Assembly: GCA_021234155.1 (NCBI GenBank)
Contig: JAJEKV010000017.1
Span: forward strand, 18,734,372 to 18,798,371
Direction: 5' to 3'
DNA: 64,000 bases
Source: Isoetes taiwanensis
Taxonomy: Eukaryota > Streptophyta > Lycopodiopsida > Isoetales > Isoetaceae
Of the stretch, positions 1 through 10,254 are shown piece after piece; positions within the stretch are counted from its first letter, which is position 1, and the number at the start of each line of letters is the position of its first letter. The translations under genes were made by a program, and so were the position numbers. The notes below the pieces were generated by a model that saw only the letters and a list, made by a program, of their open reading frames with translations, ran no database searches and had not been told where the DNA came from.

Positions 1-18
1 ACTAGTGCATATTGTTAG

Positions 19-541
19 TGTTAGATGTAAAAGCTTTGAGCCCGGATTTGAACCCAGATAATAATCCAAGCTCAACCTCCTACAATCTTCTCCCTTTTCA
101 TCCACAAAGGAATAATTATACGCAAAGAATCCACAAAGGATTAGTTAAGCACAAAGCCTTAAATCAATCAAGAACTTTTCAGTCTATATACACAGGCTTG
201 GGCAGAAACCGTTCTGAAAACTCCTCCTCTTGCGTAAGAGTAAAATAGCTTACAGCAGATCAGATCACAATGGTAGGGTCTTAATCACCATGGGATTAAC
301 AGTGGTTGCAGCAACAACGGCTATTGCACCTCGGCAACGGGCCGCTTACAGGTCGCAATGTCATAAAAGATTGATGTCTAATTTTGACCCAACCAAAACT
401 GCTTTTATTTCTTTTTCGACTCTTTTTAAATTCTTAACTATCCACCAAATATATATTTTAACACATGCAAAACCCTTGCCATGTGTATCTAATTATCTCT
501 GTCATGTGAATTACTACTTAGGCATGTTATTACTTCTAGCA
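19..541 (-). repeat. 3' LTR of Copia A
   Basis: This is a direct repeat of 7279-7835, sharing the opening 40 bases after TGTTAGATG/TTAA and a long run near 360-540. Since the coding remnants read leftward, this copy is the 3' LTR. Several small indels separate the two LTRs, so the insertion is not recent. Confidence 0.88.
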
Positions 542-581
542 ATCTCCCCCTCATGCCTAAGTGGTAATAGTTTCAGTATCT

Positions 582-1320
582 TCAAACTCCCAGATTCTTT
601 TGAAACATTCTAACCTTAGACTCTGAAAGAGCCTTTGTAGATATGTCAGCACACTGTATTCCTGTAGGTCTATACAAGATAGTTTTTTCTCCATTCTTCA
701 CTTGATCACGTGTAAAGTGATTATGTAAATCAATATGTTTTGTTCTCTCACGTAAGACAGGGTTTTCAGCCATAGCAATGCAGCTTGTATTGTCACAAGA
801 CAATGGTGTTGGCCCCCTTTGGATTATTCCCAATTCTGCAAGCAATCGTCTAAGCCACACAATTTCTCTAGATGCAAGAGATACTGTTGCATATAGAAAG
901 AGCAATAGAGGGTTGTTTCTTACTTTTCCAAGTGATTGCAGTCCCTCCTAGTAAGCAAGCATATCTAGACCTTGACCTACAAGTGTCTAGGTCACCTCCC
1001 CAATCTGCATTTACAAAACCTTCAAGTAATAGACTTTCCAATTTTGCACCATGTTCACGTCTAAATACAAGATCACAGTTCTAAGTGCCTTTCAAGAACC
1101 TTAGGATACGCTTTGCGCATTTCCAATGATCTTCACTAGGATTATTTAGGAACTGACTTAACAAGTTTACTCCATATGAAATATCGGGACGTGTACAATT
1201 TGATACATATTGAAGGCATCCAATATAAGTTCCCTATAAGGTCGATTCATCATCATTTGCTCTTCTTCTTTTGTTTTAGGACACATCTCAGAGTTGATTC
1301 TTTGCTCGAAATTTTATTTT
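582..1320 (-). pseudogene. Copia A RNase H and reverse transcriptase C-terminus
   Basis: The minus strand encodes the C-terminal Copia RNase H, with ASREIVWLRRLLAELG, CDNTSCIAMAENPV and RTKHIDLHNHF, in a 107-codon open frame at 582-905. Upstream, broken frames at about 1000-1240 still show the [20 protein letters not shown] type motif that precedes RNase H. The catalytic reverse transcriptase core (YVDD) is missing: this segment adjoins integrase sequence at about 1330, which implies an internal deletion. Confidence 0.8.
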
Positions 1321-1338
1321 GAAGATAGAACGATGTGT

Positions 1339-1800
1339 TTACAACTTCCGCCCATAAAAATTGGGAAGACCTGCATGTTTTAGCATTGCACGTGCTGCTT
1401 CCATTACCGTTCGATTCTTTTTTTCAGAGACACCATTTTGTTGAGGCGTACCTCTACAAGTTAATTGCCTAAACTCATTTGATAAATACTCTCCCCCTCT
1501 ATCTGATCTTAGACATTTTAATTTACAACCTGTTTCACGTTCAACTTCTGCAAGATAAGCTTTAAATGAGTTGAACACCTGATTTTTACGAGTTAAGGAG
1601 TACCACTTAGCTTTTCTTGTATAATCATCAATAAATGACACAAAATAATACTTTCCACTTGCACTTCTAACTCTATCAGTCCACATACATCAGAATGCAC
1701 TAGGACTGAATTTTCGCTTATCCGTTCGCTCTTCACAGGAAAGGACTTTCTACTTTGTTTGCCAACATACAACCATGACATGTAGGGCTTTCTTCAATTC
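1339..1800 (-). pseudogene. Copia A integrase core fragment
   Basis: Minus-strand frames encode the DDE-type integrase core: HSDVCG at the N side, YFVSFIDDYTRKAKWY, LRSDRGGEYLSNEF and TPQQNGVSEKKNRTVMEAARAM. Two overlapping frames (1339-1686 and 1593-1781) show a frameshift. The segment stops at AGLPNF and is fused to RNase H remnants, so the C-terminal half of integrase and the reverse transcriptase core are deleted. Confidence 0.85.
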
Positions 1801-1869
1801 CCCAATAACTTATGTTTGCTCATAAAAATTATATTTTTCAAGTTTATGTAGCCTAATCTTTGATGCCAT

Positions 1870-2290
1870 AATTCTATTGATTTTCCTTCCCAACTTCACT
1901 TAATAAAATGTTCATACTTTTAGGACGTAGCTCAAAGTGATTTCCAATTCTTTTTGCACACAATACTATTTTCCCATTATCATGGACTATGCACATATGC
2001 TTGTCAAACAAGACTTTATGATTTTTATCAACTATATCTGCTACAGAAATTAAATTCTTTATTCTTCCTGGTACATACAAAACATTATTAATGGTGATAA
2101 TTTTTCCAAATTCTCCTATGAGTCCTAACACACCGCAAGCTTCTACATTTTGCTTTTCTCCATTAGCCACATGCACGCATCTGAGCTTACTAGTTTCAAG
2201 ATTTCTTAATCCTTGAACTTTGCATCACGATTTTTTTAGCTCCTGAATCTATAACCACAGGGTTAGAAGCATTTTCATCACATTCAACTG
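1870..2290 (-). pseudogene. Copia A protease and pre-integrase fragment
   Basis: The open frame 1874-2176 (minus) matches the region between Copia protease and integrase, with VLYVPGRIKNLISVADIVDKNHKVLFD and following residues. The protease motif VVIDSGA is encoded just upstream at about 2230-2260. The 5' side is cut at 2291 by the TIR-flanked insertion and resumes with the zinc-knuckle region beyond 6331. Confidence 0.75.
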
Positions 2291-2379
2291 CATTAGAGTT
2301 TTTTTGAGGTCAAATAAGGGCCTTGTAAGAATATATTAGGGGGGCCACCACGTAGGATCCCGAACCTAGCTTCCCCCCT

Positions 2380-2595
2380 CCATACCTAACTTTCACTCTC
2401 CCCTAACCTAACTACCTAACCTCCGAACCTAACCTCGTACCTAACTTTGCAATCATTATTTCCTAACGACCACAAAATTTAATGATTACATCTAAGATTT
2501 TCCTTTTCCCACCATCGAGCTTCAGCCATCGAGCTTCAGCGCCATCGAGCTTGCCATCGCGCCATCGAGCGCCAACGACCTTGACATCGCGCCCA
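2380..2595. repeat. Short repeats: CCTAAC-rich tract and GCCATCGAGCTT minisatellite
   Basis: From about 2385 to 2445, CCTAAC recurs about seven times with short spacers, resembling a scrambled plant telomere repeat (CCCTAAA). From about 2512 to 2590, a GCCATCGAGCTTCA-type unit recurs four to five times. Both lie just inside the left inverted repeat of the 4-kb element, where subterminal repeats of DNA transposons are normally found. Confidence 0.6.
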
Positions 2596-2775
2596 AGCAT
2601 TGTTTGAATTCGAATTATGGCGGATTCTTGCCAGCAAATTTCGCTCTGTTTGTTGGCAAGAATCTTCCTAATTCTAAGCTCCGCTCCAGTTCTCGGTCTT
2701 TTGCAACGTCAATGGCAAAGGTATTTGGTTTCCAAGTTGTCATTGCATTCCTTTGAGTGTTCTTGGTTCTAATAC

Positions 2776-3586
2776 TTACGTTTTGAGGATCAAACTAATT
2801 CCGAGGGTCAATTTAGAGTGCAATTGCCAAAAGGATGCCTGCCTTACAGGAATAAGTTCACTTGGAAGCAACCAATAGATAAAGATGCATTGCGAGCTTT
2901 TGGAGCTATGAATATAGACCTCTGGGCTAAAGGCCAACTTCTCAGAGACCTCCTCTTCCAATACCTCCTCATTCTCCTCGTTTTCCAGTAGGAGCTTCTT
3001 TTATGCAGGATCTATTTGCTCCTCTACTGGTGAGGCAGGACATTCTATCTGAGCGACCTCCACACTTGAAGAACCGACATCTTTATTGTAAATCATGTAT
3101 GTGTTGAACATAATATCTACGCTGTAAAAACTTTCTTTGCCTTTTTTCCTGCACAGTTCTGCAGGTAGTCTCCTCAAAAACCTCCTAATTCGGTCTTGAT
3201 CAGCCTTCAGAAATATCTTAATTAAAGCTTGCATGCTCAGTAAAGGCAAATCAGTCACATAACATGGTTTCAGGTCAGGTCCAGCTCTAGCCATGAAGCT
3301 ATGAAGAATGCCCCCATATGCAACCTGTTACACTCTACCATAACGCTCTTTGTCGGGGCAAAAATTATTGTATCAAATGAGTTGCATCAACTAGCTCCTC
3401 TATCTCCTCCTCAAACTCTTTTGGATGCTTCTGACGAAAATTCCATTCTTTCTCTACTATATTATCATACCATGTGCTAAACAACTCCCATGCCTTATCT
3501 GATTTACTCTTTACCATTCTTGTTGAGCAACACCTTGATTTGTGATAGTTTGAAGGTGAGTGCCTTAGTAGCAGCTTGATATGCAA
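2776..3586 (-). other. Unidentified coding-like fragments inside the 4-kb element
   Basis: Three minus-strand open frames follow each other: 3365-3586 (acidic, with WELFSTWYDNIVEKEWNF), 3001-3294 (with ALIKIFLKADQDRIRRFLRR) and 2776-2961. Their composition and order suggest remnants of one protein broken by stops, either the element's own gene or captured host exons. No family was recognised. A protein search of the three frames would decide. Confidence 0.3.
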
Positions 3587-3599
3587 GAGTGACTAACAC

Positions 3600-3765
3600 C
3601 GTAGCTACTGGTCTTGAAAATAACGTTTCCATATTTTATGTTATACACAATTTCGCACCGTAGCCACGGTGCGAAAATAACACTTCCATATTTTATGTTA
3701 TACACATTTATGCACCGTGGCTACAGTGCAAAAACAACACTTTCTTATTTTATAGCTGCCATACA
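3600..3765. repeat. Three tandem copies of a 60-70 bp unit, left of the hairpin array
   Basis: The run TTCCATATTTTATGTTATAC recurs at about 3626 and 3685, with a diverged third copy at about 3740. The copies are joined by GTAGCCACGGTGCGAAA-like arms. One junction, TTTCGCACCGT-AGCC-ACGGTGCGAAA at about 3653-3678, is a perfect hairpin. Related copies lie at 4860-4990 on the other side of the array in the same orientation. Confidence 0.65.
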
Positions 3766-3940
3766 AGAAGAGGTTCAATTGAAGGGAGGAAGTTAATGAG
3801 GATGCTTTCAGTAATTTAGAGCAATGAACATTGATATTTAGGCAATGACAACTCTTTTTGTTTCATTAAATTTTGAGTAGTGTTTTGTGAGTTCAAAAGT
3901 AGTCTCTCGTTAGTTATTGTCAAATTGACTATGAAAGAGT

Positions 3941-4711
3941 GGGCACAGTGGTTACAGTGCGAAATGCATGTATCCGTTGGGCTGTGGACATGGCAAATTC
4001 GCACTGTAGCCACGGTCTATAAAGAAAGAAAGAAAGAAAGAAAGAACGAAAAAAAAACACACACACACACACACACACATAGTAGTTACAAATCATGAAA
4101 ATGCATGTATCCGGTCAGTGGGCCAGGGACATGGCAAATTCAAGACCGAAACCACGCCCTTTTTTTTTTTTTTTAGCGTGGTTACAGTGCGAAATGCATG
4201 TATCCGTCGGGCTGTGGACATGGCAAATTCGCACTGTAACCACGCCCAAAAAAAAAAAAAAAAAAATTAGGGCGGGTTACAATCTTGAAATGCATGTATC
4301 CGTTCGCGGGATTGGACATGGCAAATTCAAGATCAGAATACCACGCCGGCGCGGGTTACAAATCGCGATATGCATGTATCCGTCGGGCTGTGGACATAGG
4401 GAAATTCAAGACCGTAACCACGCCCTAAAAAAAAAATAAAAAATTAGGGCGTGGTTACAGTGCGAAATGCATGTATCCGTCGGGCGTGGACATGGCAAAT
4501 TCGCAATGTAACTACGCCCCTAAAAAAAGAAGTACGAAAAAAAAGGGCACAGTGGTTGCAATACGAAATGCATGTATTCATTGGGCTGTGGACATGGCAA
4601 CCGTAGCCACGCCCTAAAAAGAAAGAAATAAAGTGTTGCATAATAGCCACAGTACGAAATGCATGTAACCATTGGTTATGGATATGGCAAATGTGCACTG
4701 TAACCACGCTC
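3941..4711. repeat. Array of eight hairpin-forming units
   Basis: Eight units of about 70-80 bp lie at about 3941-4007, 4081-4159, 4176-4247, 4270-4347, 4348-4425, 4447-4519, 4545-4614 and 4641-4711. Each has a conserved centre, ATGCATGTATCCGTCGGGCT then GTGGACATGGCAA, between inverted arms of roughly 16-20 bp. The arms come in two types. One reads GGTTACAGTGCGAA with TTCGCACTGTAACC. The other reads GGTTACAATCTTGAA or TTACAAATC with TTCAAGATC or TTCAAGACCGTAACC. Both arms of a unit usually belong to the same type. A-rich or T-rich runs separate most units. The units resemble tiny foldback elements amplified in tandem. Confidence 0.8.
4018..4080. repeat. (GAAA)n-(CA)n microsatellite between hairpin units
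   Basis: About six GAAA repeats run into an A tract and then about eleven CA repeats. The tract separates the first and second hairpin units. Confidence 0.9.
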
Positions 4712-4859
4712 TTGAGATTGTTAATGAAATACGATTTGAATCTACAACCCGCTTCATTAGAAACCTAGAGTCTCGTGGCCTCAACCCTAGTGGGTTTCCA
4801 TGCTTTGGCATCGGGGTTGGGCCCTTAAGTGATTCCATCAAACCTCTAATGAATTTCAA

Positions 4860-4995
4860 GATCGTAGCTACTGCAATGTAAAAACAACACTTCCATATTT
4901 TATGGTATACATAATTTCAAGACCGCGCCTACGGTCTGGCTCAACACTTCCTTATTTTATGATATTCATATTTTTCGCATCGTAGCTACTTTAAT
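4860..4995. repeat. Right-hand copies of the 60-70 bp unit
   Basis: CTTCCATATTTTATGGTATAC (about 4889) and CTTCCTTATTTTATGATATTC (about 4945) repeat the units found at 3600-3765 in the same orientation. They are joined by AAGACCGCGCCTACGGTC and TTTTTCGCATCGTAGC arms of the two types seen in the hairpin array. The array is therefore bracketed by direct repeats. Confidence 0.6.
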
Positions 4996-5222
4996 TTTTT
5001 ATGTTACACTGAAAGCAAACATTTCCAATCAATATACAATAGATCTCCAATTAATCGTCACTTATATTTATATTACATAGATTCATATACAGATGCAATA
5101 TCTGAACCGAACCATGTCTTAACTTATCCTGCATTCAGTAGATTCAGCTCCATCATGAAGTCGAGTACTCTAACCTTCAAGAAATAGACTATCTAAAAAA
5201 CTATCCACCGATCGGGTCGGAA

Positions 5223-5592
5223 TCAGAACATCTTGAATAAGGCAATGAACAAATCAATTCCTAAATTTGTCTTCATATGCCCGCAGAAACCTCCCTTCTC
5301 CTTCAATGCCGTAAACATTTCCTGTGACAACTTACTCCGTGCTAGTAAGACAGAAGTGGCATTCAGAGGCCTGCAGTATAGCTCGGACAGGCTGGGCAAT
5401 GGAAGCTCAATAAGCTTGGATCTTCGTGGAGAGTATTCATACCTCCAGAACCATATACCCCTTTTCTGTGAGCTGCACTGGTATGCTACCTTCGAACAAC
5501 AAGGAGCCCATATCTTGTTGAAAGCAATGGAATACACTACTGTGAAGAGATTGTGTTCTACACATCAGATATACACAAACCTGAGAGAATAG
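5223..5592. other. Unidentified open frames on both strands inside the 4-kb element
   Basis: A 119-codon frame (5233-5592, +) and a 104-codon frame (5223-5537, -) overlap. The minus frame, ending in KGGFCGHMKTNLGIDLFIAL, looks the more protein-like, but neither was recognised. Given their place inside a transposon they may be captured exon sequence. They are not called as genes. Confidence 0.2.
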
Positions 5593-6331
5593 GAATGAAC
5601 TGGATAAGTAACTGAACTAATTTAGATATGGCTTGCATAGAAGTACATACTTACAATTTGCTTCTAACCGTGGGAAAGTTCTTCGCTTGCTTATTTTTTC
5701 TTTTGCCATATTTGTTGGAGTGTATACATGACTCACTTGTACAAATATCTCTTTGCCTGATCGAAAACCGACCACCAAAGCCTTTCAATATGCAGAAACA
5801 TCACTTCTCCTGCATCTTTTGACTCGCTATTCACCTCGCATTCCAGGTTGGAGTGTAACAAAGCTCCCGGTCGACACCACGAAGCTTTCAAAGCCATTTT
5901 CGATTGTGATAGAGCGCCATCTAAAGTCACAGAATTCAAATTAGAATGTGGAGCAGAATCGAAATACTAGGAAAGGCTCGGTGATTTTACCTTGACCGAA
6001 GCTTTTTTGTGGTCGAAACTCACTTTGGCGCAGGTCGAAGCTATTCCCGAGCAAATCGAAGTTCCCTTGGCGCGGGCAATCGATCTTCGCGCAAACTTTG
6101 TTGAAGAAAATACCTGAGCGGGAATTGAGGGCGGGAGCTAACGGTCATAATTGCTACGTGTGTAATCTGAGAGGCACGGATATTACCGAAGCTACGTGCA
6201 TTTGACACCTGGAAAGGCGAAACCAAGGCTCGGTAAAAAAGTTCTGTACAAGCTCGGCTCCCCATTGGCCGCGAGCTTTTTGACGTGGCATCGAGTAAGG
6301 GCCCTCATTTGACCTCAAAAAAACTCTAATG

Positions 6332-7262
6332 ACACATCACCTATAGTTGGCTTTGAAAAGGTAACACTTCTGGAAGAACCTCTACTAGAGGATCCCCTCT
6401 TTTTGTACACATATTAGCTAGATGACCACCTCCTCCGCAAGCATAGCATGAATTGGCTTAATATGCCTAGACTCTCCACAACCATAACATATTACATCTC
6501 TGCTTACATCCTTACTTCTACCTCTTCCTCTCCCAAAATATAAAATATTATCTCACCCTTGATCATAATTTCTTCTTGCCTCTCTTTGTATAATTTCAGT
6601 CCTTGCAGTACTTATAGCTTCTTCCTTAGTTCTAGACGTAGTGCAAATTAAAAATGCAATATTTTCATCATATGCAGCAAAAATATCTGAGATATAAAGT
6701 ATTTTGATTGAACAAAAAGAGGTGCAGCACCTTCTAAATCCATAAATATGCCTTCCATTTTATCAAACAACTCAACCAAATCTTGACCACTTCCACATTT
6801 CAGCATTTTCCAATTTATGTCTTTGAGACGCAGTTAACTGTTCATATTCATTCAACAAATATTGCCACATCTCTCGTGGATTCATACTATGAATTGAAGC
6901 TATAATACCATAACCAAGCTTTGAAATAATAATACCTTTCGCTTGAGCTAAATTCCTCGTAGAATCCTTTGCAACCTTTGCAGATTCCACAGACGTTTTT
7001 GGCTTTGATGACTCTCCAACTTCGCAGATTCCACAGACGTTTTTGGCTTTGATGACTCTCCAACTTCAGTCTTCATAGTGACCCGTCTTTGCATCTCAGT
7101 TTTCGTGAGAGGTCAGACCAAATCCCACAGCCCCTCTGTTTCCAATGCCTTCTGAACCTTCATCTTCCATGCTTGGAATCCGGAGCCTCCTTTATATACT
7201 TTGACATCAGCTAATATGGAGGCAACAACCTTATTAGATGACATCTCCCTTTTTTGGACTCA
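6332..7262 (-). pseudogene. Copia A gag remnant with zinc knuckle
   Basis: Minus-strand frames read GGSGFQAWKMKVQKALETEGLW near 7180-7100, an open stretch with GYGIIASIHSMNPREMWQYL at 6772-6990, and a knuckle-like CYACGGGGHLANMC at about 6420-6460. This is the Copia gag order. Stops and frameshifts interrupt it. A 42-44 bp segment is tandemly duplicated at about 6979-7065. The gag runs into the 4-kb insertion at 6331. Confidence 0.75.
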
Positions 7263-7278
7263 AAAGCTTTGATACCAC

Positions 7279-7835
7279 TGTTAGATTTAAAAGCTTTGAA
7301 CCTGGAACTTGAACCCAGATAATAATCCAAGCTCAACCTCCTACAATCTTCTCCCTTTTCATCCACAAAGAAATCCACAAAGGAATAGTTATACACAAAG
7401 AATCCACAAAGGATTAGTTAAGCACAAAGCCATAAATCAATCAAGAACTTCTCAACCTATACAAAGGCTTAGGCAGAAACTGTTCTGAAAACTCCTCCTA
7501 CTTAAGAGTAAAATACCTTATAGCAGATCGAATCACCTACGGTATGATCACAGCAGCAGGGTCTTAATCACAATCGGATTAACAACGGCTACAGCAACAG
7601 CGACTGTAGCACCTCGGACCGTCAGCTTACAGGCTGCTTACAAGTCGCAATGTCACAAAAGATTTGATTGTCTAATTTTGACCCAACTAAAACTGCTTTT
7701 ATTTCTTTTTCGACTCCTTTTAAATTCTTAACTATCCACCAAATATATATTTTAGCACATGCAAAACCTTTGCCATGTGTATCCAATTATCTCTGCCATG
7801 TGTATCACTACTTAGGCTTGTTATTACTTCTAACA
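7279..7835 (-). repeat. 5' LTR of Copia A
   Basis: This 557-bp LTR starts TGTTAG and ends CTAACA, next to the primer site TGGTATCAAAGC at 7266-7277 (minus). It is followed by the target duplication GTTAG at 7836-7840. Confidence 0.88.
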
Positions 7836-8182
7836 GTTAGAATATCATAAGAAAGATTGATCTGGGCATTAGAAGGGTCACAAACCTGATGAGATACATC
7901 ATTGTGATGATTATTCAATACTTTGTATATGTAAGACAATTGAAAAATGGCACATATCCCATGTCAATACATGACACAGAACGACTGCTTTTCCCATGAC
8001 CTGCTGTTGGACTTATCTTTCTCTACCTCGATCTAACAATCCACTTTGTTCCTCTCCTCAACTCAACCTACTTCCCTAACTGCATCTGTCTGCTGCTGCT
8101 TCATCAGCATACATACATGAGACCACACGTACTTAATTGAAGTGAATTTTTTTTTTTTTGTTATTGCACATTATGCATTATA
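7836..8182. other. 3' flank of the methyltransferase gene
   Basis: There is no gene here. The stretch is probably 3' untranslated and downstream sequence of the minus-strand methyltransferase, with a T13 run at about 8147-8160. No other structure was seen. Confidence 0.6.
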
Positions 8183-10254
8183 TCATATCTTATATGCAAC
8201 AATAGTCCTGTGATTCGGTGTACTTTCCACCTGCATAGGAAAAGTGAAACCGCTTTCTTGCATAGCCACTTCAATTTTGAAGGTTCGATAATCATCAATA
8301 TATGGTTCTGTGGCTTTAAACTGCAAAGATGTTAACAAAATAAACAAATGTCAAAGTGGATGTGAGAATTAAGTTTCAAGGTAAATCCTCTATCAAGCAC
8401 AAGACTTACTGCAGTGAATGCAAACACATTGTTGGCCATTCTTTTGAAGCTCGCGGAATATGGATTCATGTCCATTAGTGACAAAGCACCACCAGTTTTA
8501 AGAAGCCGATTGGCTTCTTCTATAATCTGACAAGGTAAATCGGTTAAAACATCAAAGGGGTAGTTGTGATTCCAGTGTAAAGTACGTTGGATCCAGTTAT
8601 CACCTGCTTTGCAGCATATCTTGGAAGTTCGTGGCAAACCAGGCACAATGAAACCAAGTCATATGAATTTCCTGGAAGTCCAGTACACTCTCCTGCTGAA
8701 TGAACAAAATGCACAGGCAAGTTTTTTTCCTGCAAAATCAAGAAGTAAATTTTAAAACTACAAACACATAGTACTTGTGACAAACAGGCAGTGGCAAGAA
8801 AAAAAATTCCAAGCCATTTGACAAATCTAAAGATGCAACATCAGTTTATGAAAGCATCACTATAGAACATCATCACTATCTGCTTCTTCCAAGTCTACTC
8901 CTCCAAATGTTTCGAACACCATCTATTAAAGAGTAAAATCCACTAGCAGTTGTCTGCAGAAGATAAATGGATTGCATGCTTGAGTATTTTGCTACGACAA
9001 TAACAGGTTGTAAAGACATGAAACCTAATGCATGTCATTTTGGTATAAAATTTGTTTATGGATATTCATTTGCAATAAGTATTTTGAACGAATGCTGAGC
9101 AGATGATACATCATTCCTGTCTAAAAAAAGGGTTTAGAAAAACATACTTGGACTTTTGCCAATTCCCTTCGTTGATAATTAGCAACTGATACAAAATATG
9201 GCGAAAGGTCAACACCGACCACTTCTGCACCAGGAAAGACCTGGACAATGCAAGAGCCATAATAATCGATAAAAATTTCTGCACCATCTATACTTGCCAT
9301 TGATGTAAGAACATATAGACATGCAACAAATAAAAGAAATCAGAAAAACAATGGCCAACCTGATGGAGACCAAATGTGCTAAGTCCAGTTCCACATCCAA
9401 TGTCCACCACTGATGCAGGAATACGGTTTAACATACCACACATCTTTTCATGATAGGAATCTCGCAACTTCTTATCACCATCAGGATCTAATTTTCTTCT
9501 CTACAATTGATTAGAAGCCCAACAGCCTAGTCTCATTAAAATTCTTGTGGCAGAAAAGACCGAAGAAACTACAGGTTTAAGAGCCATGCCTCTGGATCAA
9601 ATACATTTGCATGCACAGATTTGGAAGCAAGATCCATCTCTAGAGCTGCATCCCATGACAAGTTTCCTTTCTCATAGGCATGAAACGGCTTTAAATAGTA
9701 CTGCAATTACAAATTCACGACCTTACTTAGGGCTAAGCGATCCTGAAGAATTTAAATGCTAACTTTGTTTCTTACCTCTGGATACTGCAAATCCTTTTTC
9801 TGGGCGCTCTTTAATTCCGTTTCCCAATCGTGTTGACGGAGCTCAGCCAGCCGTGGAGCCCAAGGAAACCCTATTGAAGTACCACGGTCCATAATCATTT
9901 TTTTGGCATGACCTGCAGCAAACTGGAAGAACGGTTTGTAGGAAAACAATGCATTGACAGCACCAGATACCAAATCCATAGCCAATGCTCCACCATCTGG
10001 TGTATAATCTGGGTCTCTCGATTCATCCAATTTTTTAACATCAGACATGCTGCATTGCACAAGTGTTCTATGCCGGCCCAAGCCCAAATTGTTTCTTCCA
10101 TTAATTCCCACAGATGCAGAAGCTTGCGATATATGATAGCGGAACTGCCAAGGAGAAAAGAAGCGTTAGGCAGAAAGCAGGAATCATATTAAGACAGCTT
10201 TGAGAAGCTAGGACTTACAAGGTTGTCTGCTGGCCACAAGGCTGGGGAAGCCAT
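8183..10254 (-). CDS. SAM-dependent class I methyltransferase, eight exons, probably plastid-targeted
   Basis: Exons by splice sites and frame: 10219-10254, 9776-10144, 9573-9700, 9360-9498, 9148-9240, 8604-8729, 8410-8526 and 8183-8320, giving 381 residues with all introns GT-AG. The start at 10254 is the first ATG after an in-frame TAA. Motif I is VVDIGCGTGLST, followed by an acidic motif GAEVVGVDLSPYFV and then SYDLVSLCLVCHELP and LLKTGGALSLMDMNP, the usual order of a Methyltransf_11/25 Rossmann fold. The first 50 residues are rich in S, R, H and N and poor in acid, with a VQCS site, which fits a plastid transit peptide. The middle holds YYLKPFHAY and GNLSWDAALEMDLASKS, a plant-specific extension. 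The substrate cannot be told. It is divergent from the zinc-finger gene, 168 bp away. Confidence 0.88.

Larger units (their letters stand above)
2291..6331. mobile_element. 4-kb TIR-flanked DNA transposon, non-autonomous
   Basis: Terminal inverted repeats of about 32 bp lie at 2291-2322 and 6300-6331, opening CATTAGAGTTTTTTTGAGG and ending in AGGGCC, with one mismatch. Copia A protease sequence is continuous in meaning on either side, so this is an insertion. The host target duplication is ambiguous: the ends read TTA...TAA with a possible TA duplication, and no clean 3-, 8- or 9-bp duplication is visible, so the superfamily is left open. No transposase was recognised inside. The interior holds telomere-like and GCCATCGAG repeats, unidentified ORF fragments, an eight-unit hairpin array and a CpG-richer right end with repeated CGAAGCT motifs. 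Confidence 0.75.
19..7835 (-). mobile_element. Copia LTR retrotransposon A, degenerate, with nested insertion
   Basis: Two direct LTRs (19-541 and 7279-7835) begin TGTTAG and end in CTAGCA or CTAACA. The element is flanked by a perfect 5-bp target duplication, GTTAG, at 14-18 and 7836-7840. Coding remnants read on the minus strand from gag near 7.2 kb to RNase H near 0.6 kb. A primer-binding site TGGTATCAAAGC (initiator Met tRNA type) lies at 7266-7277 and a polypurine run at 542-555. The pol region is broken by frameshifts and lacks most of reverse transcriptase, so the element cannot move by itself. A separate 4-kb element (2291-6331) interrupts the protease region. It sits about 350 bp beyond the stop codon of the methyltransferase gene. 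Confidence 0.9.

Noticed and set aside
3941-4711. CRISPR array
   Set aside because: Units have inverted arms and irregular A/T-rich spacers of unequal length, and the genome is that of a plant.
2291-6331. Mutator or hAT assignment of the 4-kb element
   Set aside because: No 9-bp or 8-bp target duplication flanks the inverted repeats.
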